From Toxorhynchites rutilus septentrionalis (lineage: Eukaryota > Arthropoda > Insecta > Diptera > Culicidae), in assembly GCF_029784135.1 (NCBI RefSeq), contig NC_073745.1, positions 84,229,650-84,293,649 of the forward strand: DNA of 64,000 bases, in the 5' to 3' direction. The notes beneath the pieces were generated by a model. It worked only from the letters and a program-made list of their open reading frames with translations. It did no database searches and had not been told where the DNA came from. This document shows positions 22,115 to 33,264 of the stretch, piece by piece; position 1 is the first letter of the stretch; every line of letters starts with the position of its first letter. Both the position numbers and the translations under genes were made by a program.

Positions 22115-23008
22115 TTCGGCTGAAAAGTTTGTAAGGTAACACAGTAAAACTTTTTTTTTGCAAAATTCAATTTCTTTATTCAACATAATTGAATCGTTTG
22201 TTTGAGAAACCCCATAAACGCCATTTTTATCAAAATTGACTTTTTGGCAGTTTTTATGTCCTTGAGGGTCCTACATCGACTATCAAAATTTCAGAAAAAG
22301 TTAGTTCTATGAACCCCTTTTAATTGGGGTTTCAAATGCAATTTCATATACAATTTCATTAATTGTTTACCGATGCCGTAAGAAGCATGCGCAACTCAAC
22401 CTAATCGAAATGTCTTCTGATGATAAACAGCACCATATATGATATGAGCATCATGGACATTAAAAGTACATAAAATTGAATTGAATAACTTCAAAACCGC
22501 TAAATTTACCACTGATTTCTCGTTTGTTTGAGAAACCCCCTAAGTTCATCAACTTCATATTTTGAGCTTTAACTGTTATATTGATGAAAAAGTGGTTTCA
22601 CATTATATGCTCTGGGTGTAGTAACCGATCCTGATACCAACAAATAGAAGGACCAGGTCAAAATTTTGAGTAAAACAGTTTTTTGTCGTTTTCTCGCAAG
22701 TGCGTCAAATGGACTTATGGGGTTTCTCAAACAAACGATTCAATTGCCTTCGAGGGCGATACAGCGATTATAGCGATCTTGCAACTTTTCGATACCATTT
22801 TTTATAGTACTCTTTCGGTTTTTCCTCTGTATAGGCCTCAGTTTCGGCAATCACTTCATCATCGGTCTTAAATTGCTTATCAGCGAGCATTCTCTTCAGG
22901 TCTGCGAACAGAAAACAGTCGCTGATGCTTGGTGCTTTGTGATAGTCAAGTAGATTTTTTGCAAGAGGCGCCATCTAGACGACAACCTTATGAACTTTTC
23001 AGCCGAAC
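22115..23008 (-). mobile_element. mariner relic interrupted by a MITE
   Basis: The ends TTCGGCTGAAAAGTT (22115) and AACTTTTCAGCCGAA (ending 23007) are inverted repeats. On the minus strand the interior encodes the C-terminus of a mariner transposase: LLDYHKAPS, FADLKRMLADKQF, DDEVIAETEAYTEEKPKEYY, and after a frameshift RYNRCIALEGN. The N-terminal and catalytic regions are deleted. Three codons before the expected stop the gene is split by a 551-bp MITE (22191-22741). A sister relic on the plus strand at 54700-55195 has the same C-terminus uninterrupted. Confidence 0.8.
22191..22741. mobile_element. 551-bp MITE nested in mariner, AATT TSD
   Basis: The terminal inverted repeats are perfect over 27 bp: GAATCGTTTGTTTGAGAAAC plus CCCATAA at the left, and its reverse complement at 22715-22741. 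Both sides are flanked by AATT (22187-22190 and 22742-22745). Removing the element and one AATT restores the mariner sequence seen intact at 55120-55135. A third, internal copy of the terminus lies at 22519-22545. There is no coding capacity. The 4-bp duplication does not decide the superfamily. Confidence 0.9.
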
Positions 23009-23230
23009 TGTTATTTGTTGTTTCCGTTCTCCAAAAGATGTTGAATAGTACCGTTCTGAATCACTAATTTGTGAATTATTTGCTTGAGAATGGTGTTTTT
23101 GGGTACGTTGGAGATGTAATTCTGCTAATAGTTCTGCTTCTAGTTTATATAACTAAAACAAACAACAAGATGTTTTTAGAATTTACCGCATTTTCTATAA
23201 TCATCTTATCATATAACACGTGTGTTCAGC

Positions 23231-23673
23231 TCATAAGACGCCGCGATTAACTTTATCGTCCATTGAACACATCCGGAAGACTACACCACAAACCACGCAA
23301 AACACAAACCCCATAATTGCAACTGGTGCAAACCCTCGTACTGCTCGATAAACTCCGACTTTTGTCCTCTTGTTTGATTCCTCGAAATCACAACATACAG
23401 CCATAACCTCGCTCTTCATTATTATGACTTTATGGACTCGACGGAACCTTGGAGGCAACACATCACGAACACCGAGAGGAACAAGCCAAAGGCAAACAGC
23501 CAGCACACTATTACGAATTTAATCAATTTCGAAACTTCACCGACTCTGGTTCTCCATGGAATCGGTGGCGGATTGAGGTACACTTTCCGTTTGCCATCGG
23601 CGAACTGTTGCGCTTTTCTGTTTGCTTCGAGAGTTGAGGTTATGAATAATAAACGTATTGGTCGGGATTGCAT
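23231..23673 (-). other. possible decayed exon with membrane segments
   Basis: Two overlapping minus-strand frames each contain a hydrophobic stretch: LIKFVIVCWLFAFGLFLSVF in 23422-23673, and VAIMGFVFCVVCGVVF in 23231-23506. A basic, proline-containing segment (KVYLNPPPIPWRTRVGE) precedes the first. No family is recognised, no splice signals were established and the frames do not join. It may be chance, an exon of an unknown membrane protein, or a relic. Confidence 0.15.
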
Positions 23674-23699
23674 ACACTGGTGTGTGGTGCTTGATTCTC

Positions 23700-25481
23700 A
23701 TTAGCCCTCGCACCTTGTGTTCTCAGCGGCGTCGTATGTTCCGAGATTCTCGTACGTCCACACCAAGACCGGAATTGTTTTTATCCGACTGGATATTATG
23801 ATAGTGATTCGCACTGTAGGAAAATAATTGGAAGGTATTATAAAAATACAGATCTGCTTTAAGCGTGTGTGATAACAGTCAAGTACGACTATCCCACACA
23901 GGTCCCTCGTTCCTAATCTGATGTTCATATACTATAACTGATTGCATCAACATACACATGAGTGATTTTGATTCAATGGAGAACGGCAATTTCGAACACA
24001 TTTGTTGAATCGTTTTGATTGACTAATAGAAATTTGAATACATCCGTTGATGGGAGAATTAAACATTCCCAGCGCCACTTGTTAAAATAATTATCAATGA
24101 TCCGAGAACCTGGTTGAGAGTTTTATGGGGATGCTTCAGTGAGAAACATTATTACTGTTAGTTACAATAACATGCCGATTTGTTGTCGAGGAGAGTCCCG
24201 AGAGCACAGGTTTGTGATTGAAGTAAATAAAGATAAATATCGCAGTACATCCCTAAAACATCATCATCGGCTCCAGCTTCCCACTGGTGGCGTCGGTCAG
24301 CCTGGCTGCAAGCGAAAAGTAATCGAAGTTCAATGAAAATAAGCAAAACATCACCATGTGAGTACTCGCTAGAAGACTACCGGATGCATCCAATTAAATT
24401 TGATGCAGAGGTCGGCGATAGCATCGTTCCTACCGCATCCAACCGAATTCGGTTCGATCTAATCATCGAGTTGAATCATGGGCGGGAAATATGTAAAGCC
24501 AGACACAAAAGGTACATAAAACCCTGGTTGCAGAAAATATCTCGCTTCGGCGATAAATCTGTCCAGTCGATGAAACGTTGTGATACTTTGTATCGAATGA
24601 TGACCACAAAGCTGCGATCGATAACGCCAACGACCGATGATTTATTACAGAATAAAAACATTCCATCCTTCATCAGCTGATGAACTATATTAATTTGTAT
24701 AGAGCTAGCGGGTTAAAATACTTTGAGATGCGTTTTCAGAGCACAATGTGTTCAAGGGACGAATGACCTTCGGGTTATAGTCCTTAAAAACAAGAAAGGA
24801 ACAGTGAAAACAATTCCTCTAAGGACTGAAGCAATCGTTCAATAACTGAGATGGTTGGAAAAGCCTATTTTAGACATGAAAAAATGAGAGAATGAAAATA
24901 AGAAAAGTTCAATTATTTTTAAGGCTTATTTGAAGCCTTCAAAACATATTGAGTACATTGACTTGAATTTCAACTTTCCAGTTAGTATCCATCATTCCCT
25001 TCTTGTGATGCATTTAGTTTAATTTTCCATTTCATCAGAGGCAGACTGATACTCGATCAACGTTTGCAATTGGGCAGATTTTTCTACGTAAACCAAGACA
25101 CGGTCATTACAATCGGCGAATCATTCGAGAAACAATGGATCAGTTACGCTTTCTACTGTACAGAATAACATTGTCAGAGATGTCGGCTGCTGGCCAAACA
25201 ATCCTATATTACAGGATGATAGTCAGTGTTGTAAACGGTCGACATTTTTGATAATCATCACATACTGCCCTTGCGCAAAAGTTATGGCTCAATATGTACT
25301 GTGAACGTGACCAAGCATGCATTGCTCGGCTTCAACAGTCACATCAGAAATAAATGCACAGCCGCAAACACGACCGTCAGATGAACGTTTTAATGTCCTC
25401 TCTTTCTATCGAACGTACACAGAAAAGCGGTGAAAATATGCTATTTTCATTCTACCATTCGTGGTCATAACCATCCTTTAA
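23700..25481. other. gene-free sequence
   Basis: A frame of 115 codons at 24333-24680 (plus) has no recognised motif and is opposed by frames of similar length on the other strand. No repeat family was identified. Nothing is annotated with confidence. Confidence 0.35.
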
Positions 25482-26202
25482 GGGGGATCCCCGGTCTGGA
25501 AAATTAAAAAAAAAAAGCAATTTGGTTTTCCGCATTTTTGGGAAGCTTATGCTCTCAGAAATGTTGTCCTTAAAGGATTTTTCGATATTTGATTCCGTTT
25601 GAAAGTTACAGCCAAAAGTATGACGTCACCTCAAGGGATATAATATTGCTGTACGAATTTTAAACGCGTTTTTCTCGAAACCATGTTATTTCAACTGGTG
25701 GTATCGAGATCTCAGGATCTACTCGACAGATTTAGCTAAATTTTTATCTGCATGTAAAAATTAATTATCTCAGTCGTTACATAGCGGTTTTTTGATATCT
25801 CATTTTTTTAGATTTATTTAAAATCGCTATTTAGAGATTTTTCATGAAAAATATCTAATTTTTAACAAAAATGCCCGCCGTTTGACAATTTATCGAATTT
25901 TCAAAAACCACTTTAGGTATTGTCCTAAAGTTTCAAAATATTCATTAGAATTTGTTCTACGACACCCCGTTGCTTCAGAACCGATACCACCAGCAAGATA
26001 CCGATTTTCAGACAGCATCTTCGCATCCAGCTGTAAACAGCGTCATAATCATTATTCGTGCACTCACAAAATGGAAAATACTTCTTCAAATATTCCTTAA
26101 AAACAATAACCAAAATACACGAACACTTCACTTTATTCGAAACATTCGAAAAAAAATCACAAAAATTCTTTATTTTCCGACCTTCCAGCCAGGGGTCCCC
26201 CC
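25482..26202. mobile_element. 721-bp MITE with TTAA target duplication
   Basis: The left end GGGGGATCCCCGGTCTGGAA and the right end TTCCAGCCAGGGGTCCCCCC (ending 26202) form imperfect inverted repeats of about 25-30 bp. TTAA flanks both (25478-25481, 26203-26206). TTAA duplications are the rule for piggyBac-type transposition, but the G-rich tips are not the classic piggyBac ends. No transposase frame is present; short open frames inside are incidental. Confidence 0.75.
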
Positions 26203-26358
26203 TTAATTCAGGCTAATTTGACTTGGTTTAGTAACAGAAGGATGAACATCTAATGAATGAAACGAAAAAAACATCCAGATGTCATATTCGTTTGAATGTT
26301 CATTTTATGATGTTCGTTAATGGCACAGCACATACGTCTCCATAAATAGTCATACGAT

Positions 26359-26507
26359 GGAGGCGTTCTGCCGTGGTGGTAACATCCATACCTCTCACGC
26401 TCAAGGTCATGAGTTCAATTCTCACTCCCAACATTCTTCCAAAAATGGAAGTAAAAGTGACGAACCAGGCGAAATGTGTTGAAAGTCACTATAATAGAAA
26501 AAAAACA
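26359..26507 (+). mobile_element. tRNA-related SINE (Feilai type)
   Basis: The 149-bp unit begins GGAGGCG. It has a box A-like GTGGTGGTAACATCCATACC, a box B-like GGTCATGAGTTCAATTC about 33 nt further on, a short tRNA-unrelated body, and an A-rich tail. It is flanked by 11-bp direct repeats AGTCATACGAT (26348-26358, 26508-26518), as expected for LINE-driven retroposition. A second copy lies at 62069-62219. Assignment to Feilai itself is from memory of the family and not proven. Confidence 0.8.
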
Positions 26508-26519
26508 AGTCATACGATT

Positions 26520-27990
26520 TAACCACTAGCAAAGACAGATGGTAGTACAAAACAGAAACAATAAAAAGGAAACTCAACGTAACATTTACTATAAATTTAA
26601 GGTCAAGGTGGAAGCTAGCCATTGTAGTAGTATAGGTAAACCCACGTGTAAAAATGGGGTAAGAGTGTTTGTGCGGGAAGAGCAAAGCACACGTGAATAG
26701 ATCAATTCCCTTATCAAACTGTGTGGCGCTTCATTGACACGAGTCATTGAATACATTTGAAAAAAATAACAATCCAATACAAAAGTAAAATGTATGAACG
26801 ATATGCTCCGATGATCAATTTGAAATATAAATATATATAGAAGGTGCATTTGCATATGAAGTAAAATTCTGATTATACGCGAGCGTAACATGAGCAAATT
26901 TATATAACACATGCGAATTGGGGCTCTTTTGGTATTAACAAGTTCTTCCGCATAGTAACTCGATGTTGATAATTCCTTAATATTTTCCTTCGTTGATCGT
27001 ATTGTTTTCACATATTCACGTTGGAAAGCCTTAACCCTTCTCTTCGTTGGCCGAGGCATTTTGATTGAATGTAATACTTTTCCGTTTACTGTTTTTGAAA
27101 GCATAGGCAGCCGTGGCAGTGTTCCGTGCTCTGCCATACAATTTGCTTAACCAATGTTAAAGTTGTTAAAACTTACATTATAGTCCCATTAAACGTAAAA
27201 ATAATAATAAACAAATAAATTTAAATGACCGTGTAGGTTAGAACTTTAGTTCAATGGCGTCAGTTTGATGCAATGATTGCAATGCCAGAGACATCAACGT
27301 GTGAGAAATTTGGTCGCGTCCACAGCTCAATCCGGAACGCAGACATGTGATGACACAAAACAAGGTAGAACAAAGGATATTCATTGCTTTGAATACAGAA
27401 CGATACTGAAAATTGGCCTTCCTCCCTTGCTTTATACTTTAAACATCTTCAGTTCATTCGTCTGTAACCTTCAAAAAGGCCCTTGGAAAGCTTTACTTCA
27501 TCCATAATATTACTCCCCCACCACCATTGCCTTGAAAAAGGCATTCGATCCCTCGCCGTCTAGCTCGCCCAGCAACGATGTTGTTCAGTTGATTTCCTCA
27601 CGAAGAATGAAAGTTTTCCTCAGCGAGATCCACTGTTTATACTCTAGGCAAATATTCCCCTTCGTTCTTCTTCTTTTCTTTTGTTCACGGAGACTTTACA
27701 TCTTACGATTTCCCCTTTGTTGCTTATCGATAAGTTGCTCGTTATTAACAGCTCTGTTCGGGAAAGCACACAAATGGACAAAACAAATGAGGAAATGGAA
27801 ATGCTTCCAATTTTCATTAATTTAAATCATATACAGACTATGCGATTATAATGTATAGCATATCAAACAAATCTTAGGGAATTTCCGATTCGTTTGGTAT
27901 GTAAATCGCCAAAATCCGTTTGCGGCAAAAATAGTTATTAACGTTAACTTTAATTCATAAAACTGACCTGTTTTCTGATTTGGCCCCCTT
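26520..27990. other. no supportable gene
   Basis: A minus-strand frame (26589-27137, 182 codons) starts with a basic region (KMPRPTKRRVKAF) but has no recognised domain and continues into low-complexity AT-rich sequence. A GCCTTGAAAAAGGC hairpin is at 27529-27542. The family of the surrounding sequence was not recognised. Confidence 0.3.
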
Positions 27991-27997
27991 AATGAAA

Positions 27998-28013
27998 GAC
28001 GTAGTTCTACGTC
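27998..28013. repeat. GACGTAG hairpin motif next to Tc1 fragment
   Basis: GACGTAGTTCTACGTC is a perfect 7+2+7 inverted repeat with TT as spacer instead of GA. It lies directly against the broken 5' edge of the Tc1 fragment, preceded on the minus-strand side by a CTTTCATTAAGGGGGCC block. Confidence 0.7.
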
Positions 28014-28717
28014 AAAAATTCAATTAGGATGGTCTTGATGGTTTCAAGGGGTACTGGCGTGGTTTACGGAAAATGGAACAGTATTTTTCAACCAGGAATT
28101 TTGGTGGAGGCTCATGCACGGTTTGGGCGGGATTCTGTGCAACCGGAAAGCTCAAGACAGTTTTCATATCATTCAAGGATTACATACATGTTCCGGAATC
28201 CTCTCTCCTACCGTTTTTGCGTGGATATCGTCACAAAAATTTCACATTCCAGCAAAACAATGCTACTATTCATATCAACAAAGAGACTAAGCAATGGATT
28301 AAGGACCAACAATTTTTTTTTAGACTGGTCAGCTCACTCTCCAGATTTGAATCCTGTTGAAAATCTTAGGGGGATCCTTGTACGCAGAATCTACACTGAG
28401 GGAAAACGGTACACCACGATTGAAGAGTACAAGGTCGCAATTTCGGAAACATGGAAACATATCGAGAAATTCGTTCAGCAGCATTTGGTAAACAGTATTC
28501 CAACACGAATTTTCCAGATTATTAGTCGAAAAGGCAAGGTTGCCAATTATTGACATGTAAATCGGCCGATCGTTTTGAATTTTTGATTGATAATCATAAT
28601 TCATAATCATGAATTTTGAAATGGAAACTGGACAGCTGAAATTATCATATTTAACCACAATAAATAAACAAACAACTGTTTTGAACGAATGGATTGGATT
28701 TTTTGTGCCCATCACTG
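28014..28717 (+). mobile_element. Tc1-like transposon, 5'-truncated
   Basis: The 3' half of a Tc1/mariner transposon ends with a TTTTTGTGCCCATCACTG inverted-repeat end at 28700-28717. The transposase (28014-28553) begins at KFN*DGLDGFKGYW (TAG where Leu is expected). It continues with GGGSCTVWAGF, FQQNNATIH, SPDLNPVENL and a C-terminus ending VANY. The second catalytic Asp of the DDE triad (FQQDNA in the family) is Asn here, and the first is lost with the truncation. A frameshift lies in a run of nine T near 28313-28321. The spacing of about 34 between the second and third acidic positions fits a DD34E Tc1. Confidence 0.85.
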
Positions 28718-29139
28718 TGTGTTGTTGACATTACGTCACTGACAACAACACTGCAAAAAGAAAAACTTCAAAAGCTTGACAAAATAAGTCGATAACAAGT
28801 TTCCATCTCGTTTGTTTACGCATTTTGCGTTTAAATGCGTATCTGCGCATTTTTTTACTCGCCAACTCGGTACTACCCAGCCTTCTTCTGTGCTCTTTAA
28901 TGTGAACGACGAGTTGTTTCATATAAATCGAATCGCAAAATGATAGATTATAATACGAAGCAAAGAAAATTGTTGAATGACACGAAGAATTTGTTAAAAT
29001 TTCAAAAACTCTATTTTGAATGGCCTTGAAAGGTGTTTGTATAACCAGAAATCAAATACCTTGTAGGATGTTCGGGTGCCTATTGAATTCATGTCATGTC
29101 GAGGCAGTTTTTTGCGCCCAAAATGCAATCGATGGGTTC
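28718..29139. other. gene-free sequence
   Basis: Short stretch between two transposons; nothing recognised. Confidence 0.35.
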
Positions 29140-29148
29140 GATTCTAAC

Positions 29149-29693
29149 GGTTCCCGGAATAAATCGCCACAGAAAACGACTGCAACAGAAACCACCGCTT
29201 ATAAAATGTGTAGTAGGCTATAAATATTGTGGCGCGGTATTGTATTTCAAAACAAGAATTAACCGGGCAAACGTATCGCCCCAGGCAAACGTAACGCCCC
29301 GGGCAGACGTATACCGTCCGACGCTCGCTAGAGCTCGGTCGGACATTGCTAAAGGATCGTATCCTATGTTTCAAACTAACCGGGCAATCAGTGGATCCCA
29401 GGTTTGCGTGCGAGACACCGCCGCTTCCGACGGCGGGTCGGCGGTGGACTCGGATTGCGTCATCTTGGCGGCATGGGCCGCCTCGATTCCTTATCCTCGC
29501 CAAATGGGGACTTCGTCCCCATTACATTGTCCTCAGAATAAATTTCGAAAAACGAGAACAAGAGAATAAATTTATAATAGAAATGTGAGGCACATGATGT
29601 TTTTCCCGCGCCAAATATTTCTAGCCTACTACACTTTTTCTAAGCGGTTGTTTCTGTTGCAGTTGTTTACTGTGGCGATTTATTCCGGTCACC
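29149..29693. mobile_element. 545-bp MULE-like element, 9-bp TSD
   Basis: Terminal inverted repeats of about 88 bp (29149-29237 and 29606-29693) begin GGTTCCCGGAATAAATCGCC at the left and, read inward from the right, GGTGACCGGAATAAATCGCC. Both flanks carry GATTCTAAC (29140-29148, 29694-29702). Long inverted repeats with 9-bp duplications are the signature of Mutator-like elements. The interior is GC-richer (CCGTCCGACGCTCGC, then GGCGG/CCGCC blocks) and recurs at 7640-7860; the right arm recurs at 34955-35065. Open frames inside show no transposase motif. Confidence 0.8.
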
Positions 29694-29702
29694 GATTCTA
29701 AC

Positions 29703-31080
29703 AACGACAGCTGGGTTTAAAATTGTAGTGATAATCCATACAAAAACATCGACGGAAAACTGCCATTCAATTATTCAATCGTGACTGTCGTTTCAGAAGC
29801 TACCAAAACATAACTGCTCTTCAGAGTACACTCCACTGCGGAAGTTTCACAAATTGGCTCCAAAGTTTACATCCCCTTCTGGTTGTCTCAACAACGAGGA
29901 AAAAGAACTGACGATGATGAACCTGTTGATTACCTCTAGTTCGCGTCACGCTCGCTCCGTTCTTTTCTTTCGTAAGTGGCAATCTCTATTCAACAGCTTG
30001 ATCAGCATCGATTCATTTTGAGTGTGAGTTTTCTCATACTCATTTTTTCCCTTTTTTGACAAACAAATATGAAGTTATAAGGACTCAGTCTTATTTAATT
30101 CTGAAATGTTTCGTTCCAGGTATGCTTCACGGAACACTTTCTTTTTACATATCGGTACAGAGTTAAATGAAAGCTAAAATTAAACTCTCTTAAGCCATTC
30201 AATGAAACCTTCGCCGCAAAGTTCAACGACACGGAAACAAACGATAATCGAACGGATATTTCGAAGATTTGTTCAAGCAACAATAATAATCCAGTAGAGT
30301 TAACCTTTACTTGATACAGCATCCTAACTACGCAGCAGACCCAGCACACTGGCCACTAATCTAATTTGCTTGCTCAATCCAGCAGATTATCTCATCTTAA
30401 CTTTGTTTTGACTCGTCTCTCGAAGATTTTCCCTCGAACGACTGAACCAAAGTGCCAATGGATGTCTGCTATGCGGAATTTATATAAAAGTTAAATTCCA
30501 ACACAACACAGCAACATCTCTCTCGCCTTGCCTCGCCACCGACAGCGAAACTTTTGCTTGAAGTAATTTAATCTTTGCAGGAAAAACAAGTGACTAAGCT
30601 GGAAGTGACAACAAGCAGTCAAGTATCAATTTAGATGTAAATTTGACCAAGCGTGGATAAAGGACTTTATTTAGCAGCGTTTCGCATGTCACTACAAGAC
30701 GGCCAAATTACCGACTCAATGTCAGCAGAAACGGAAAGATCCGCCGTGGATTTGTTTCTTGGAGAAAAGTGTGAACGGGGAGAAGAGACAGACTGGAGAA
30801 TGTTGTTTCATTTTTGAATCTTGGAATTAGTTTATACATAATTAAATTTTTGTTTTTTAAAATTTTTCTTTCTTGCGAAAAGGGAAATAAAATTCTTTAA
30901 TTAAGTTCATGAACAATTTTAAATTGCGTGTTATTTATGATTCAATTTTTGAACCTGGTGGGAATATGTAACCATTGAAACATTATGTATTAATTGAAAT
31001 TGAAGTATGAATACGTTTCTTCTGGATTTACCAAAAATAACAGCCAATGATGAAATGAAAATATGCGAGAAAATCATTTA
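29703..31080. other. gene-free sequence
   Basis: No gene is supported. A TATATAAAAG box at 30481-30490 followed by a CA-rich initiator-like stretch is the only promoter-like feature and has no downstream frame. Confidence 0.35.
30481..30520 (+). promoter_or_regulatory. TATA-box candidate
   Basis: TATATAAAAG at 30481-30490, with ACACAACACAGCAACATC about 25-35 nt downstream, resembles an insect core promoter. No coding exon was found downstream, so this may be chance in AT-rich sequence. Confidence 0.2.
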
Positions 31081-31099
31081 GCGAGAACTGTCAATGAAT

Positions 31100-32120
31100 T
31101 TCATATTCAAATAACAATTTAAGTCTGATGTGATGTGGCAAAAGCTTTCCATGTCATCAACGTAAAGTAATCGGAGACTCTCTGGTAGATTATTGCCATC
31201 GTTGAAGTGACATAAAAAACAGGTGAACCGAAATGGCTGCCCCGTGGTATTCCGAAAAACGATGCAAAAGCCGATCGCCAATCTTCACACAGTTTGTTCT
31301 GCCAGTCAAGTAAGATTAGACCCATTGCAGCAGATTACCGCAGACTCCCATGCGTTCCAACTTGGCCACTGCGATTGCGTGGTTGAGCTTGTCGAATTCA
31401 GCTGACAAGTCGGTATAGATGGCGTTAGTCTGGCATCCCTCCGAGAAGCCGTCGGTGACATGCGATGTGAAGACAAGCAGGTTCGTTGTTGTAGTTGTTG
31501 TTGTAGATATACGCAATTTTCCAAAGGATCGCAAATTTTCCACTAGACAACGATAGGCCAAACAAGCGGTGGAGCGGGGCGAGCAGCGGTTGGGCGCACT
31601 TCTTTAGTACGAATGAGGGTATTCCATCGGGGTCCGCTGACATTGATGACTTCAATTTGGCCACAGCCTTAAGGATACACTCATCGTTTACGAGAATTCG
31701 GCTCAACAAAACCTCATTAACCGGAACATTCCTGGCGGCTGTCGATACTTCTTCGGGAAAGCCTGGCATTATCAAACTTTCCCGAGAATTTGAGTGCGAA
31801 AAGTCGTCGAATCTCTTCTGTATCAGTCGCAACTTCATCTTTGTAGAACATTGGCATGCCGCTTTCCTTTCGTTGATCGTTGACACATCTCCAGAACGCT
31901 TTCGGGTTTGATTTCAGCTGGTTGCGTGTCTGACGTTTGAGTAAGCTGCGTCTACTTTGTAACTTATAAATTTGGTTCAGTCTACGGTAGTGTTCTCTAA
32001 GCGATAACACAACGTGATTCGCCGAGCCTCGAGCTCTAGCCCTGGTATACTGACTGAGTGCTGCTCTCTTTAGGGTCTTCATTTGTCTAAGCTCTTTTGT
32101 CATCCACGGAACCCGATTGT
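31100..32120 (-). pseudogene. LINE reverse-transcriptase relic
   Basis: The minus strand encodes, in pieces and in more than one frame, the region between endonuclease and reverse transcriptase of a Jockey-type LINE. The pieces are a basic linker (RRLNQIYKLQSRRSLLKRQ, NPKAFWRCVND), KSSMSADPDGIPSFVLKKC, IYTDLSAEFDKLNHAIAVAK (A box with catalytic Asp), a degraded LLQWV-SYLTGRTNCVKIGD, and GIPRGSHFGSP (PQG box altered to PRG). The YADD region is missing or unreadable. A (CAA)n-type expansion near 31490-31515 interrupts it and a segment is deleted between FAILWKIAY and the A box. Confidence 0.75.
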
Positions 32121-32163
32121 CGGGAGAATACTGTTCGGATCATACCTGTCGATCACATAACCG

Positions 32164-32260
32164 AGTTTCTATGGTGGTTTGACACTCCTCCCCTCCCTCT
32201 AAAGGGGGAGGTGGGGTGAATAACTCGAGAACTAATCAAGCAAATTGAATAATGATGAGT
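32164..32260. repeat. solo unit of the 141-bp satellite
   Basis: TTTCTATGGTGGTTTGACAC, the C-rich/G-rich core with AAAGGGGG, and TAACTCGAGAACTAATCAAG (32221) reproduce one monomer of the array at 1445-2180. Confidence 0.8.
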
Positions 32261-32319
32261 TTCGGTAGAAGTACCAGGAAAATACTTTTTACTAGGTAAT
32301 TTTAAAGGGTCGATTAGAA

Positions 32320-32470
32320 GATCAATGAATGAACAGCGATTGGACCCATGAACGTGCGCTTAAGAAGAAAAGACGGATGGGTAATGTCGGGGACATAACC
32401 GGAGTGACGTAGGACTATACAAAGGGGACAGCTTTTGTTAAATATATATTTTAAATATATTGTTTTATTT
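32320..32470 (+). repeat. dispersed repeat with TGACGTAGGACTA
   Basis: It contains TGAACAGCGATTGGA, also found downstream of the promoter-like site at 17467, then AAGAAAAGACGGATGGGTAA and TGACGTAGGACTATAC (half of the GACGTAG motif). Its class is not recognised. No coding frame. Confidence 0.4.
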
Positions 32471-32548
32471 TCTTCTCCTACGTGAATACCTACCTATCTA
32501 CCTGAAAAATGGATTAGTTTACTGTTTACTCTTTATGAATATGATGAT

Positions 32549-33110
32549 GGTTCTGAAAAGAACCTTTGGTGTTGTGTTTTTGTTATCACTCGATATTCCT
32601 GTTTAGCTACTCGCCACAGCTTCCTGTACGTTTGCCACTCGCCACAGCTTTCACAGTTGGAAAATTTCTTCCCATCCAGCTTGTGACATGTTGTTCAGTA
32701 AATTACATTTAATGTGACGTGCCGGAGAAACACTTTGCCACTCACTGAAACTATTTGTTGCCTTGATGAGCGCCGAACCGAAGCTGCTCTGTTCTTGATG
32801 CGGGTTTTCTGATTGTCGTGAGCAGCTTTGCAAGCCAACTCGAGCACTCCGACGGCCGAAACTCTATAATCGCTGTTAGGTATACTGGTGCTCCGGCACC
32901 AATCCGTTCGGCCTAGTTACCCTTGCGGAGCAATCAGTGAATGCGACCAACAGGGAACTGGAGACCTGCACGGTTCGAGTGAGACTTTGCCTTTCCCTTA
33001 ACTTGTCCTCCTTTATTACGTCCACGATGCCGATGCCGTACAACCACACGGGTTTACGGTTTGAAAGAAAATAAGATCTTTTTTTGGGGTCCGCGTGTTT
33101 TATACTCTAG
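32549..33110 (-). pseudogene. histone H2A pseudogene A
   Basis: The minus strand reads as a decayed histone H2A. A TATAAAA box (33098-33104) is followed by a leader and a body from about 33027: [50 protein letters not shown], and one frame on, LACKAAHDNQKTRI. Further on, SPARHIKCN and LLNNMSQAGW resemble the IIPRHLQLAIRN and LLSGVTIAQGGV region. It closes with GGTTCTTTTCAGAACC (32549-32564), a histone 3' stem-loop. The start codon is destroyed, stops interrupt the fold and an insertion separates the two halves. Histone H2A packages DNA in nucleosomes; this copy cannot. Confidence 0.85.
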
Positions 33111-33264
33111 CGGTACACACTCACAGGATAGAGACAAATCGGCAGACTCAGCCAGAGGGGCGAGTCCAACGAGACGAACGAATGAGCGTTAAAAGGGAGC
33201 GATGGCAAAAAAATACATTCATTACGATTTGTTCGCTCGTTGGATTCACATGCAGGCTAAAAAG

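Noticed and set aside
22683..22871. Plus-strand open frame as a gene
   Set aside because: It crosses the MITE terminus and is antisense to the mariner relic.
24333..24680. 115-codon frame as a host exon
   Set aside because: No family resemblance and equally long opposing frames on the other strand.
26589..27137. 182-codon minus-strand frame with a basic N-terminus
   Set aside because: No recognised domain, runs into low-complexity sequence, and lacks evident start or splice context.
27529..27542. GCCTTGAAAAAGGC as a histone stem-loop
   Set aside because: The loop and stem do not match the conserved histone pattern and no histone sequence is nearby.
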